Shown piece by piece: positions 23,121 to 32,591 of a DNA stretch of 33,886 nucleotides. Within the stretch, counting starts at the first letter, position 1. Each line of letters starts with the position of its first letter. This DNA comes from Haplomitrium mnioides (lineage: Eukaryota; Marchantiophyta; Haplomitriopsida; Calobryales): contig JBNGIS010019104.1 of the NCBI GenBank assembly GCA_049999725.1, positions 16,478-50,363 of the forward strand, in the 5' to 3' direction. The notes below the pieces were generated by a model. The model ran no database searches, was not told where the DNA came from, and was given only the letters and a program-made list of their open reading frames with translations. The position numbers and the translations under genes were made by a program.

Positions 23121-23882
23121 AACTTCTTTGTTGAAGATTTCTTCACATCTCGATTGATTCTATGAGATTTGATGAGGAGTTCATCAAATTTAATTAATCT
23201 CTCATCAGCTATCAATGCGCTTTGATAATTGACTTGATTGGCAAGAAACTCCAATCGATTTGAGCAATCTTCTCATATGAAATAATGTTTGATCTGCTTC
23301 ACACACTTAGATTCAATGCAAGCTCAACTTTTTGCAATAGTAGTAATCTTCAAATTGTCAAATTTGCTCATGAATGTTGACCAATGCAATTCCAGTGATG
23401 TCCTTTCTATCGAAAAAGAATGTAACACCTCTCAAAACTGAAATCGATTGAATGTGATGCAGAGTCCAAGGTCGCCTTCAGCTAGATAGATCCAATTTGC
23501 TCATCTCATTCTTAATGAAACTCTAGAAAATTTCTTCATAGCTATGTGCGCAATCCTTTGGCGAATCGTCCAGTATCTCAATTCGAACGAAGAAACTTAT
23601 AAAATGATAGATATCTTCTTTTGAAAAATTTCAAATCTGTGAACGCTTCATCCTATTCGTTGTGTATGTGCTTGAATTAACAATAAAAATATATTATTAT
23701 GTTATTAAAAATAGTTAGATGAAGAAAAGTTAAGATTTGAATAGAATAAAGTATAGGGGGAAGAAAAATAAGATTTCTAAATAGATTTAGAAAGAAAAAA
23801 CTCTGTGTAGCTTATGGGAAGAATATTAAAGGTGATTTCAAAAAACAATATTTATAAATGAGCTAGTCTCGTGTTGATAATG

Positions 23883-24157
23883 TGTTGAATATGAGGCTCA
23901 TGCAACTAGTAGAAGAATGTCAAAACATGAGAACAACAAGTATATGAGATGAAACATGAAACTCTTCCTCTCCTTCTCTTCTCTTTCCTCAATGTATGAA
24001 TATGCTAAATCTTACAATGTACAATGTAATAGGTGATTAAGGTAATGTGCTAATCATGTAGGATTAGCACTCATCCTAATCTTAATTATAGAAACTAATC
24101 ATAGGTTAAGGACTAATCCTATATTAGTCTAATCATCTTACTAGATGTAGTATAACA
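23883..24157 (-). repeat. 5' LTR of element A
   Basis: On the plus strand it reads TGTTGAATATGAGG to TGTAGTATAACA, with intact TG...CA ends, about 275 bp. It pairs with 11837-12112. The inverted repeat GTGCTAATC / GATTAGCAC lies at 24047-24055 and 24062-24070. No clear TATA box is visible on the sense strand. Confidence 0.9.
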
Positions 24158-24516
24158 TATACAACATAACAATGACAAAAGAGCAATTTGAAAATCTCAT
24201 GTTCAAGAACCATAGAATTGAAGAAGTTGAATCATAAAAGCTACATAGATATGTAAAGAATGTTCTTAAAATCTCATATACAGTACAACAATTACAAGAG
24301 AGAATTTTGAAAATTTCATATTCAAGAACTATGGAATTGAAGAAGTTGAGAAATGAAAACTACATGAATATGTGGAGAATGTTCTCAAAGTCTCATATAC
24401 AACGTAACGATGACAAAGGAACATTTTAAAAATCTCATGTTTAAGAACCATAGAATGGAAGAAGTTGAATCACAAAAACTACATGAATTATTAAAGAATG
24501 TTCACAAATTCTCATA
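24158..24516. repeat. 119-bp satellite remnant between A and B, about 3 monomers
   Basis: The same monomer as at 8255-11836 and in phase with it: it starts with the TATAC duplication of A and continues AACATAACAATGACAAAAG. It ends at AAATTCTCATA, where the LTR of element B begins. The open frame 24410-24679 runs from satellite into the LTR and is not a gene. Confidence 0.93.
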
Positions 24517-24780
24517 TGTTGGAATGAATCATACAATAGGTACTCAACAATGGCTCATTAGCTCATGCAAAGGTGTGATGAAGTTCTTCCTCTCTTTCTT
24601 CTCCTCTCAATCTCTTCTCATACATTCAATTATCTCAATAATACAATCATGTGTCTTTGTTACCTTAATCTTAGGTTAGGCTTAACCTAATATGGTTGAT
24701 AATTATAGATTAGTAGCCTAATCCTAGATTAGGAAACATCCTCTAATCTTACTTATTATGTTACTTAATATTTCCTAACA
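24517..24780 (-). repeat. 3' LTR of element B
   Basis: On the plus strand it reads TGTTGGAATGAATC to ATTTCCTAACA, with TG...CA ends, 264 bp. CTCCCCCTT (24781-24789), or AAGGGGGAG on the sense strand, follows as polypurine tract. It is related to, but clearly different from, the LTRs of A and C (shared GCTCATGCA, CTTCCTCTC and AACCTAAT-type blocks). Confidence 0.85.
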
Positions 24781-25205
24781 CTCCCCCTTGGTTACAACAT
24801 GGGAATGTTGTAAGCAAACGTAGCATAAATATCGTAAGATGAAGATAAGAGAAATATAACTCCAACTCCCCCAATAAAATCCATATAGACCGATAATGAT
24901 GTTGCCTCATTAAAACCCTCTCATATTGTGTTGATGGAAAGAGTACAACCATCACTATACATGGATGAGAATATATGAAAAATAAAGTATGCTAATATAA
25001 AAGATAAAGAAGATAGCTAAAGCCCATGAAAAATATAAGAGCATAAAATCAGAAGACAAGATAAATAAAAGATAGAGATCATATGGAAAAATATAATAAT
25101 ACGCTGCCAGGATAAAAGATATGATCGTCCAATCAATGTAAAATAGACGAATGTCAAAGATATCAATATAGATTATAATAAGTTGGATAATCGGCGAAGT
25201 CTAAT
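24781..25205 (-). other. Element B polypurine tract and distal 3' UTR
   Basis: It starts with the sense-strand purine tract AAGGGGGAG and shares UTR blocks with element A (TACAACATGGGAATGTTG, CATTAAAACCCTCTCAT, AAAGAGTACAACCATCA). It ends in the CTAAT duplication (25201-25205) made by insert B'. Nothing coding is seen. Confidence 0.75.
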
Positions 25206-25857
25206 TGTGGTGACATGGTCCTGAGCTGAAGAAGGGAAAAGTGAGAAAACACTCTATTGCAACAGTGTGATGAGCTACAGAAGGGTTCATGTTTCATGAT
25301 ATTGGTGATTTGAGGGATATAAGAGAAGCCACCTATTAGGAGGTGTGTCCTTCAGCAGCTGGTGTTGGGAGAAAGGTAAATGAGGAATTGGAAAAATGTT
25401 AGTCTCCTAGACCTCTGAGAGAAGAGCGATTATTAGGAGCTTCTTGCGATTTGAAGATCTTCTAGGAGTGAAAAAGGGTGCCAAGTTGGATCTTGATGAA
25501 GTTACTTCAAAAGTCTTCTATGGAAGTAAAAATGTAAAAATAATGTAATGATAGGATATTGATTTTATTTATAGAAAAAGAACAATAGAGTATAACTATA
25601 GTATAGAAGGAAGAAATGAAAATCTAAAAAGTATAAAAGTAAAATAAAATAAAATTAGTAAAACTAACCTACTGTTGATGGCCAAGCTAAGCCCACTACA
25701 CTAACTCTACATCTAACTCTGAAATTGGAGGACAGTGTGCCCTGGAGAAGGGTTAAGCCCTGAACTAGGTCTATCCAGGGGCAGAAGAAGGGGATAAGTA
25801 GGTGGCCTTACACCCCTCAAGGGGGATGCCTCTCCAAAGGAAGGAAGAGCAATATGT

Positions 25858-25865
25858 TTATATAC
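25858..25865 (+). promoter_or_regulatory. Possible TATA box in B'
   Basis: TTATATAC is followed within 20 bp by CTTGTGACGTTG, which contains a TGACGT (bZIP/as-1-like) core. In an LTR this could be a U3 promoter. Motif resemblance only. Confidence 0.25.
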
Positions 25866-27031
25866 AGCTCTTGTGACGTTGTGGAAAATTTATGGGATAT
25901 ATGCAGAGGCCATGGCGACTCGTGAATGTGTTCGTGGATTTCCTCTGATTATGGCTGTGAGAAGGGATGCAAAGCCCTTGCAACAGAGATCCCTGCGAAT
26001 TGCTGACGAAGAAATATCTATTGCCAAGTCCTGCGAGTATCAGTCGGCATGCGACTAGGCTCAGGAAACAAATTTTTGGAAGGTAGAATTTTGATGAAGA
26101 ATCGTTTGATGAAGAACTCCTCCTCTGCGATGCTGCGATCTGAAGAAGAACGAAGGTCCCTCTAAGGAATCGACTAATGATGAAGAACTAGAAATGAATG
26201 TCCCTAAGAAGAAAGTGAATCCCCTGTAATCAAAGATAGATTGGCTGCAAGGCAGCAAGGTGATACGAAGGCCTAGTGACGAAGGATTTCCCTACGATGA
26301 TCAATCAACGATGAAGATCCCTATGAGAAAGATTTAGTAAGCTAGCGATCGAAGGAGTGCTAAAGAGATTGATTAGCTACAAAGGAGGATTCCTATGAAT
26401 ATGTTGAAACCCCCTTGCAGAATACGAAAGGTGATCAGGAAGAATCAAATTGTGAAGATCAGCATGTGCGATGACAAAATTGATGCTAAGGAGCGACGTG
26501 CTGAGGAGAGAAATGTCGGGTGGTCAGAAAGTCGGAAGCATAAGCCCTGCGAAGGAGAAGAAGGATGTTGAACTGATTCCTAGTAATGCAAAAGCTTACA
26601 ATGGTGGCGATTATCGGGGAATGCTGCGAGAAGGAGAGGAGATTGCTTGAAGTTGCGATCACGTTCAATGGGAGAAAGGCCGTTGCCACACTCGATTGAA
26701 GAAGATCCTCTGAATTCAATGAAAGATTGCTTAAGATGGCTATCTGATCTGAAATGCAGGCTGCAGACTGTGTTGAAGAGATGACGAATGATTGAACCGC
26801 CTGGGAGAAGAGGAATTCTTGTTGGGGATCGAATGGAGAGGAGAACACGAATGACTGTTGTGCGGGATGTTTGAAATCAAATAGTGAAGGCTGAATGTCC
26901 TTTAATGAAGAATCGGATGAGAACGAGCGATGCGATGAACGATTTGAGTCAAGAATCTAAAGAATCCAAAGAGCGAAGTCCGTTGTCCGTGAGGAGTCCG
27001 ATCCGAAGAAAGGAGCGGAAGGGAACCTTCC

Positions 27032-27134
27032 TAAGTGGGGAACCCCACTTAAGTTGGTTCCGATCCGCCTCCCTAAGTCGAGGGGACCGTTTAAACTGGT
27101 TCTGTGTGGGTATCCGAAGTGGGGAACCCCACTT
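27032..27134. repeat. Two copies of palindrome AAGTGGGG-AA-CCCCACTT in B'
   Basis: TAAGTGGGG AA CCCCACTTA at 27032-27051 has 9-bp arms, and AAGTGGGG AA CCCCACTT at 27117-27134 has 8-bp arms. Each is followed by AAG then TTGG or AGGG. A' has one diverged copy. Confidence 0.85.
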
Positions 27135-27154
27135 AAGAGGGATCCCAAGCAGAG

Positions 27155-27430
27155 AAGGATTAAGCGGCCGAAAGACTGATACATCGACGATTTGGACGGA
27201 AGCAAAAGGTGATCTTAAAAGTTTGAACGAGACCTGCGAAAGTCTTTCGAAAGTTCGAAAAGGATTTACGGGAATCATTATTCTTATATCAAACTTTTCC
27301 ACGAGTGAGTAAGGGGAGTAAGGACTGAGCGGCCGAAATAGCGATCTATCGACAACTTGGACTATGGGAAGAATGAATGAGCATCAGTGAAATAGCGACT
27401 TATCGCCGATCCGGACTGAAGGGAAGATCA
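27155..27430 (+). repeat. Dyad modules in B', at least 3
   Basis: GCGGCCGAAAGACTGATACATCGACGATT (about 27162), GCGGCCGAAATAGCGATCTATCGACAACTT (about 27329) and GTGAAATAGCGACTTATCGCCGATCC (about 27388) align, each followed by a GGAC and GAAG-rich tail. GCGA CTTA TCGC and CGAT CT ATCG are short dyads. Confidence 0.65.
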
Positions 27431-28041
27431 GTTTGAAAGTTCGAATCGGACGGAGGCAAAAGTTTGAAAGTGGCCAAAGGTTGAAAGTTTAAAAAAGGGT
27501 ACGGATTTGAGAGACGAAATTTCGACGTGCGAGGAGCCTCGAGTGTCATGTTTGCTCTTCTATCAAGCTTTTTCATAACTTAGTGAGGAGCTTCAAGTAT
27601 GTATTGTTCTTATTCAACGAGACAAGGCGGTTATCTTCAAAGGAGCTGCGAGTTGTTGTTGTATACAGCCAGCATTTGGACGAGTTACCTACCTTCTTTA
27701 TGGTTCTTATGCCAAACGATTCAAGAAGCTAGTTCCAAAAGAAGCTGCAAGTAGTTCTTGTATTAAGCAAGTTAAAGAGTTAGTGGAAATGGGGCGTGGG
27801 AAGAAGTTCTGATAGTGAGTTAGAGAGCTTAGATATGTTCTTATTACGAGGATGGAGACAATTGGGGAAAATTGAGCTTTTCCAACTGAATCCTAGGAAA
27901 GCTACCAAGGTTGTTCTGTTGATCTAATCTAGGAAAATTAAGTGTAAGATTTAGTTAGTGTGATTACCTGTAGATTAGTGCTTGTGATGTCAGTAGATAG
28001 CAGTAGACAGAAGGTCTAATTACTGTAGTTAGCTGAAGTTA

Positions 28042-28051
28042 NNNNNNNNNN
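28042..28051. other. Assembly gap (10 N)
   Basis: Ten N bases inside insert B'. Ten is a common placeholder, so true gap size and the exact length of B' are uncertain. Confidence 0.99.
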
Positions 28052-29063
28052 GCAAGATTGTAAGATAGACTATGATGACAGAAGCAATGCATATTCTGTA
28101 ATGGTGAATTGAGAAAAGAATTGCTTTAGAGAAGGGCAAGCTGGGGGGGTACCTGGGTGCATTCTGCTAGAGAATTCAGATTCTGAATTTTGAATGGAGG
28201 AATCTGTGGGTTGTTTCAAGTTGTAATCCCAGCAAGGAGTGCTAGGAGAGAGAGAAGGATGTCTTCAGATTTCTCATGCAAATCTTTGGATGAAGGTTCT
28301 TCATCTTTCAAAGCTTAAAGTCTGCTTGAAGGGATTGCTTTATGGAAATATTCCAGCCTTCTGGAGTAGTTGATCTGAGAATCTTGCTCTAACAAATGTT
28401 AGGTGACAGGTGGGGAGGAGCCTCATTGTCATTGTAGTATTTGTTAGTACTAAGAGTAAGGAATCAAGGACACTAAGTATTGGTATCTTCTATGTACTAG
28501 GAGTGGAGAAGGTTTGTAGAAATTGATGGGGGTGAGAGAGAGGCTGCAACAGAGGGCTGCCATGTGGGGGGTACCTCAGTGGGGACTTGAGTGGTGATCT
28601 CAGTCAATTGATGGAGTATAGACATAGTAGAGAGTGTCTAGAGATGTGGATTTGAGTGTATGTCTGGTAGATTCAACTGGATTCTCAAAGGTTCTGCCCT
28701 ATAAGAATCTGGGATTACTGCTATGGGCTTAAATTTCTTATCTATCTCAATAGTAATGTTGTTGTTCCTCCTATAGCCAATGCTATAGTATTTCCTTGCA
28801 GTTGCTAAAGGGCAGGAGGCAGGAAGCCTAAGCCTTTGTAGTGTCTGGCTGGCAAGATTCTGTGAGTGTAAGAGTGAGGAGACAAAAAGAGAGAGAGGTG
28901 CTCAGAAGGCACCAGTATGGGTCTTTGTTCAGCTTCCCTTTTAAAGAAGCTGGAACCTTCTTAAAACCAGAGAAAGTGACCCAATACCTTCTTGTCCTTG
29001 TGGGTTCGATACAAAATCAGTTAAATTTGACTCTGAATACTTGCAGGATGCCGCAACACTAAT

Positions 29064-29700
29064 AAGATCACAATATCCTCAATGCAGTGCCAGAGGTAAA
29101 GCCTTGGTGAAAAGATCTGCTATATTATCTTTGTCGGCAATTATGTGCACTAAAATGGTGTCATCATGTTGCTCATGCGTAGAAAGGAACTTTGGCGCAA
29201 TATGTTTAATATGATCTCTTCGGATAAAGCCATGTGAGATCTCCTGCACACATGCCAAATTATCCTTATAGAGAATAGTAGGGTAAGATAAACAAGGAAG
29301 ACCACAAGACACATAAATATGATCAATCATCCTATGTAAATAAATGCATTGCCTACTAGCTTCATACAGAGAAATAATCTCTGCATGGTTGGAAGATGTG
29401 CAAGTCAAAGTTTGCTTAGTACTCTTCCATGATATGGCTATAGAGCCATATAAGAATACATATCCAGTTTGAGATTTAGCATCATCAGAATTTGAAAGGT
29501 ATCTTGCACCCGCATAATCGGTTAGGATTTGATCAGTGTGTTTCGGGAAATATAGTCAATGTCAATGGTTCCTTGTAAATATCTGAATACTCGCTTGATG
29601 CCATTCCAATGCCTTATTGTAGGTTGTGAACTATGTCAGGCAAGCAGGTTCACAGCAAAGGAAATATCAGGTCGAGTTTGATTTGCCAAATACATAAGAG
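29064..29700 (-). pseudogene. Element B RNase H remnant
   Basis: The open piece 29079-29408 encodes the distal RNase H: TCTSSNHAEIISLYEAS, KDNLACVQEI, HIKHIAPKF and NIADLFTKALP, ending at a stop 16 bp before the CTAAT duplication. The proximal part (SQTGYVFLYGS, DYAGARYL-like) lies at 29420-29560 with a frame interruption near 29545. Copia signatures are clear. Confidence 0.85.
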
Positions 29701-31189
29701 CTCTTATAGCGGAGAGATATGGAATCTCAGAATCCGAGTATAGGCTCAATGTCATTTTGTTTACGAAATAAATCTTTATCTCTATCCAGTGATCTAATCT
29801 CTATAGGAGATGTGACTAGATGAGATTTATCCATATTAAATTATTTTAGGACTTTGTTAGTATAAGTACTTTGATAGACTAAAATGCCATTGTCAAGGTA
29901 CTCAAACTGTAGTCCCAAGCAATAGGTTGTCTTACCGATATCCCTCACATCAAAAATCTTCTTCAGCATAGAAATAGTCCGCTCAAGGAGGGATTGGTGT
30001 CCAAACAAGTTTATATCATCAATATAGAGTGCGACAACAATAAATTGTTTGTTGACATTCTTGATGAGCAAACTAGGTGCAATGTTATCATAGTGAAAAC
30101 CCATAGCTATCATCTCCTCTTTAAATCTATAATACCATATACGACTACTCTGCTTAAGTTCACAAATAGATCTCATGATCTGGACAGCATATCCATCCTT
30201 GGCCAAAGGCATGGATTGATGCATAAGAGAGACAATAGGTCCAATCTGCCTAGTCTGCATCTCATGGACTAAAGGTCCAAGCCCAGTGCTCCCCCTCTTG
30301 GGCTGTAATTTGGTCGTTGGTAAAGTGGTAGATGGTTTGCTTAAAGGTTTCCCATTGAATATGATAGACATTCCTAGCAATAAGCTATGGGGGAGCTTTC
30401 ATATAAATCTGGGTATCAAGTAGCTCATACAGGTATGTTGTCACCACATCTAATTGATGTGTCATGTCTTAGGGAAAAGCCAACTAGGAACCGGTAGGTG
30501 ATGGCATCTATAACTGGGGCATATATGAGATTATAGTCTCTTCCAAGAACCTGTGTACATCCCTTGGCTACAAGGTGTGCCTTATATCGAACAATATTGC
30601 CTTTCTCATTTCGCTTCTTCACGAAAATCCACCTATATTCGATTAAGTGGGCGTGAGAGGGTATGGGGACTAAAGGTCTGAATACCTTCCTCTATATCAT
30701 GGAGTCCAATTCAGAATTCATTGCCTTTTCCCATTCAATCCAATTGGGACTGTCCATAGCTTCTTTGACAGACCTTGGATCAGGTGGTATATCAGATGTA
30801 GTTTGTGAAATCATGAAGCCAAAATGGTCATCCATACTAACACTCTCTCGCTGCCATAAAATCCCAGTATCCATATAGTGGATTGATATCTCTTTATTAT
30901 CTAGGATCTCTAAAAGAGATATAGTAGGCTGAGATGGAGGTGTAGTGGATGATGATGGTAGTAGAGGTCCATCAGCAGAGAAAGTAGTCCTCTTTGTTGT
31001 ATTTTGTTGCCTTGGCTCAAAGTCTTTTGAGCCTAAATGGTGTTCTCTCTCTTGCCTTGGTAATTGATCACTAGTTGTTGTAGTAATGTCTTGAATCCTT
31101 GCAGGTACATTTACAGCAGGAATGTGTGATCGTGTTACCTTTGCAATCTCATTAAATGAGTCAAGCAATTGTTCGATAGTCTTAGTCAA
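29701..31189 (-). pseudogene. Element B reverse transcriptase, catalytic YIDD kept
   Basis: Three open pieces in two frames cover RT. 30692-31189 carries the linker and N-terminus (SVKEAMDSPNWIEWEKAMNSE). 30425-30622 carries KKRNEKGNIVRYKAHLVAKG. 29841-30380 carries ICELKQSSRIWYYRFKEEMIAMGF, the catalytic ALYIDDINLF (about 30014-30026) and CLGLQFEYLDNGILVYQSTY. Between them lies a Ser/Thr/Pro-rich spacer (about 30270-30380) where many plant copia RTs have a different linker. At least two lesions (a frame change and a stop) disable it. Confidence 0.87.
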
Positions 31190-32016
31190 GTGAAGAAGTC
31201 TCTTGACTTCATCCTCACACTACCTTTTTCTTTGATCTCCCATTCCAACTTTTTCGACATTGAAGAAGTTTTATCTTCAAACAAAGATGGGAATATATCC
31301 TCATAGAAGTGGCAGTCGACAAATCTCGCTTGAAATACATCCATTGTGGATGGTTCCAAATATCGTATAATCGATATGGATTCATTGCCCACTTATATGC
31401 CCTTCTGTCGTTGAGGTCCCATCTTAGTCCTTTTCGATCCCAAAATTGGAACAAGGACTTGACAACCGAAAATAGAAATTTGAGAGAGATCATGAATAGT
31501 CCCATAGGCAAGTTGGAGAGGGGATAAAGTATTAAACACTGATGGCCTATACTCCAATAAAGAAGCAACATGAAGAGCATCGTGGCCCCATGCAAAAACC
31601 GGTAATATGGTCTGCATGAGCATGGGTCTAGCTATCATCTGTATGTTACATATAACTCTTTCGGCTATGCCATTTTGAAAATGGATGTGAACCACAGAGT
31701 ATTGGGTATCTATACCCATAGTCATACAAAAATCGTGAAAATTCTTAGACGTAAACTCCCTCGCAATATCAACCCTTATGACCTTTACTGGATTTTATGG
31801 AAATTGAGCTTTCAATTTCAGAATGTGTGCTAGTATCCTAGGGAAAACTAAATTTTGGGTTGAGAGTAATGAGACTTGAGACCATTTTGATGATGCGCAG
31901 ATTATCACCAAGAAGTACCAAAAGGGTCCACTTGGTGGGTCAATAAGACCACACACATCTCTGTGTAAGCGCTCAAGGAACTTAGGGATATCCATCATAG
32001 TCTTGGATATCGTTGG
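31190..32016 (-). pseudogene. Element B integrase, D-D-E residues kept
   Basis: Pieces 31795-31998, 31393-31725 and 31186-31392 lie in one frame. The first Asp is in RLHRDVCGLIDPP, the second in RVDIAREF (about 31770), and the Glu in FQNGIAERVI (about 31660). The C-terminal region GSKRTKMGPQRQKGI is present. A stop near 31793 (Phe-Pro then TAA) and another near 31393 break it. It is the best preserved integrase of the three elements, but not open. Confidence 0.86.
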
Positions 32017-32256
32017 TCATAGGACGAGCTTGCTTTGAGAGCATTGGATGCATTGTGTATTGAGCACATGTGGTCTAACGCTAGGAGGAATAGATCGTGA
32101 CACCTTTAGAATATTCTGAAACATGTTTGTGCCAAAATGTCCTAAGCGTTTATTCCATAGAATGCTTTGGTCAATATTCTTTGTATCAACTAAGAAACTC
32201 TGAATTTGCGTTACATAGAACTCTAAGGGATACGCAAATAATGTTTCCAAATCCAT
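32017..32256 (-). pseudogene. Element B GAG-pre-integrase domain
   Basis: LWNKRLGHFGTNMF and, 30-odd residues later, CIQCSQSKL give the HHCC zinc-binding pattern found upstream of copia integrases. It shares the frame of the integrase pieces but not of the protease, so a frameshift lies near 32240. Confidence 0.82.
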
Positions 32257-32591
32257 CCGGAGTGTTCTGTAATATATGAATCACTTTTTGATCTTTACAT
32301 GTGCTAGTATGCAAATGGAATCCATTGTCTCTAATATTCTTGAAACTAATTAGATTCCTAGTAGCACTAGACGCATATATGGAAGATTTGATGTTCAATC
32401 AGGTTCCTCTTGGCAATGTAATAATGACAGGTCCATGCCCTTCTTCAATCTGATTACTTCCCATGATTATTATCACTTTTCGACTTGAGGGAGCATATGC
32501 TGTAAAGAAAAACCTGCACTTCAATATAGTGTGAGTGCTGCCACTGTCAAAAGTACATGCATTTGTTGTGTTGTGATGTATAGAAAACATG
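32257..32591 (-). pseudogene. Element B protease, truncated at its 5' side
   Basis: The open piece 32399-32602 encodes CTFDSGSTHTILKC with the catalytic DSG. 32186-32398 continues the domain (TRNLISFKNIRDNGFHLHTST). The upstream linker and zinc knuckle present in A and C are missing: about ten codons before the motif the sequence changes into LTR-like DNA. The apparent Met start at 32602 lies at or beyond that junction and is not authentic. Confidence 0.83.

Larger units (their letters stand above)
20963..23882 (-). other. Element A leader, about 2.9 kb, oversized and non-coding
   Basis: The stretch lies between the 5' LTR and the gag ATG. Next to the LTR the sense strand reads CATTATCAACACGAGAC; I do not see the canonical initiator-tRNA-Met primer site TGGTATCAGAGC. 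The gag-proximal part looks like ordinary copia leader (GATCATAAGATCAACCCCTTGCC). The middle holds a TATA-like CTATATAAG (plus strand, 22382-22390), a 12-bp hairpin (22560-22587), a degenerate module array and a 23-bp tandem duplication (21409-21450). Open frames of about 60 codons show no recognisable domain. A further nested LTR-like insert is possible, but I could not find its ends. Confidence 0.5.
11837..24157 (-). mobile_element. Ty1/copia element A, both LTRs present, with nested insert A'
   Basis: This is a complete but decayed copia element on the minus strand: 5' LTR at 23883-24157, a long leader, gag from 20962, protease, integrase, RT split by insert A', RNase H, 3' UTR, purine tract and 3' LTR at 11837-12112. 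The 5-bp target duplication TATAC flanks it. By-eye comparison of the LTRs gives about 28 differences over about 275 bp (roughly 90% identity), so the insertion is not recent. Without A' the element would be about 8.5 kb. Stops, frameshifts and replaced integrase residues make it non-autonomous. Confidence 0.9.
25206..29058 (+). mobile_element. Insert B': about 3.85-kb non-coding LTR-like element (solo LTR or LARD)
   Basis: The insert begins TGTGGTGACATGG and ends GGATGCCGCAACA, with CTAAT on both sides (25201-25205, 29059-29063). It lies in the 3' UTR of B, some 16 bp beyond the RNase H stop. Ends and duplication size fit an LTR element; no repeated inner LTR edge was found, so a long solo LTR is the simplest reading. 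It shares dyad modules, the TAAGTGGGG/CCCCACTTA palindrome and the ACTTAAGAGGGATCC block with A' in opposite orientation. A TATA-like TTATATAC lies at 25858-25865, close to TGACGT. The open frames 26486-26848 (minus) and 26884-27312 (plus) resemble no family I know. The 10-N gap lies inside it. Confidence 0.72.

Noticed and set aside
23069-23254. A 61-codon minus-strand open frame in the leader of A as an extra gene
   Set aside because: Short, no recognisable motif, and adjacent to degenerate repeats; it could be chance.
26486-27312. Open frames of 120 and 142 codons in B'
   Set aside because: They have Ser- and Arg-rich composition with no motif, the longer one is mirrored by an open frame on the other strand, and it spans palindromes and dyad modules.
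29003-29018. tRNA- or SINE-like B-box (GTGGGTTCGATAC)
   Set aside because: No matching A-box at the right distance, no cloverleaf and no poly-A tail; it lies close to the end of B' and is better read as LTR sequence.
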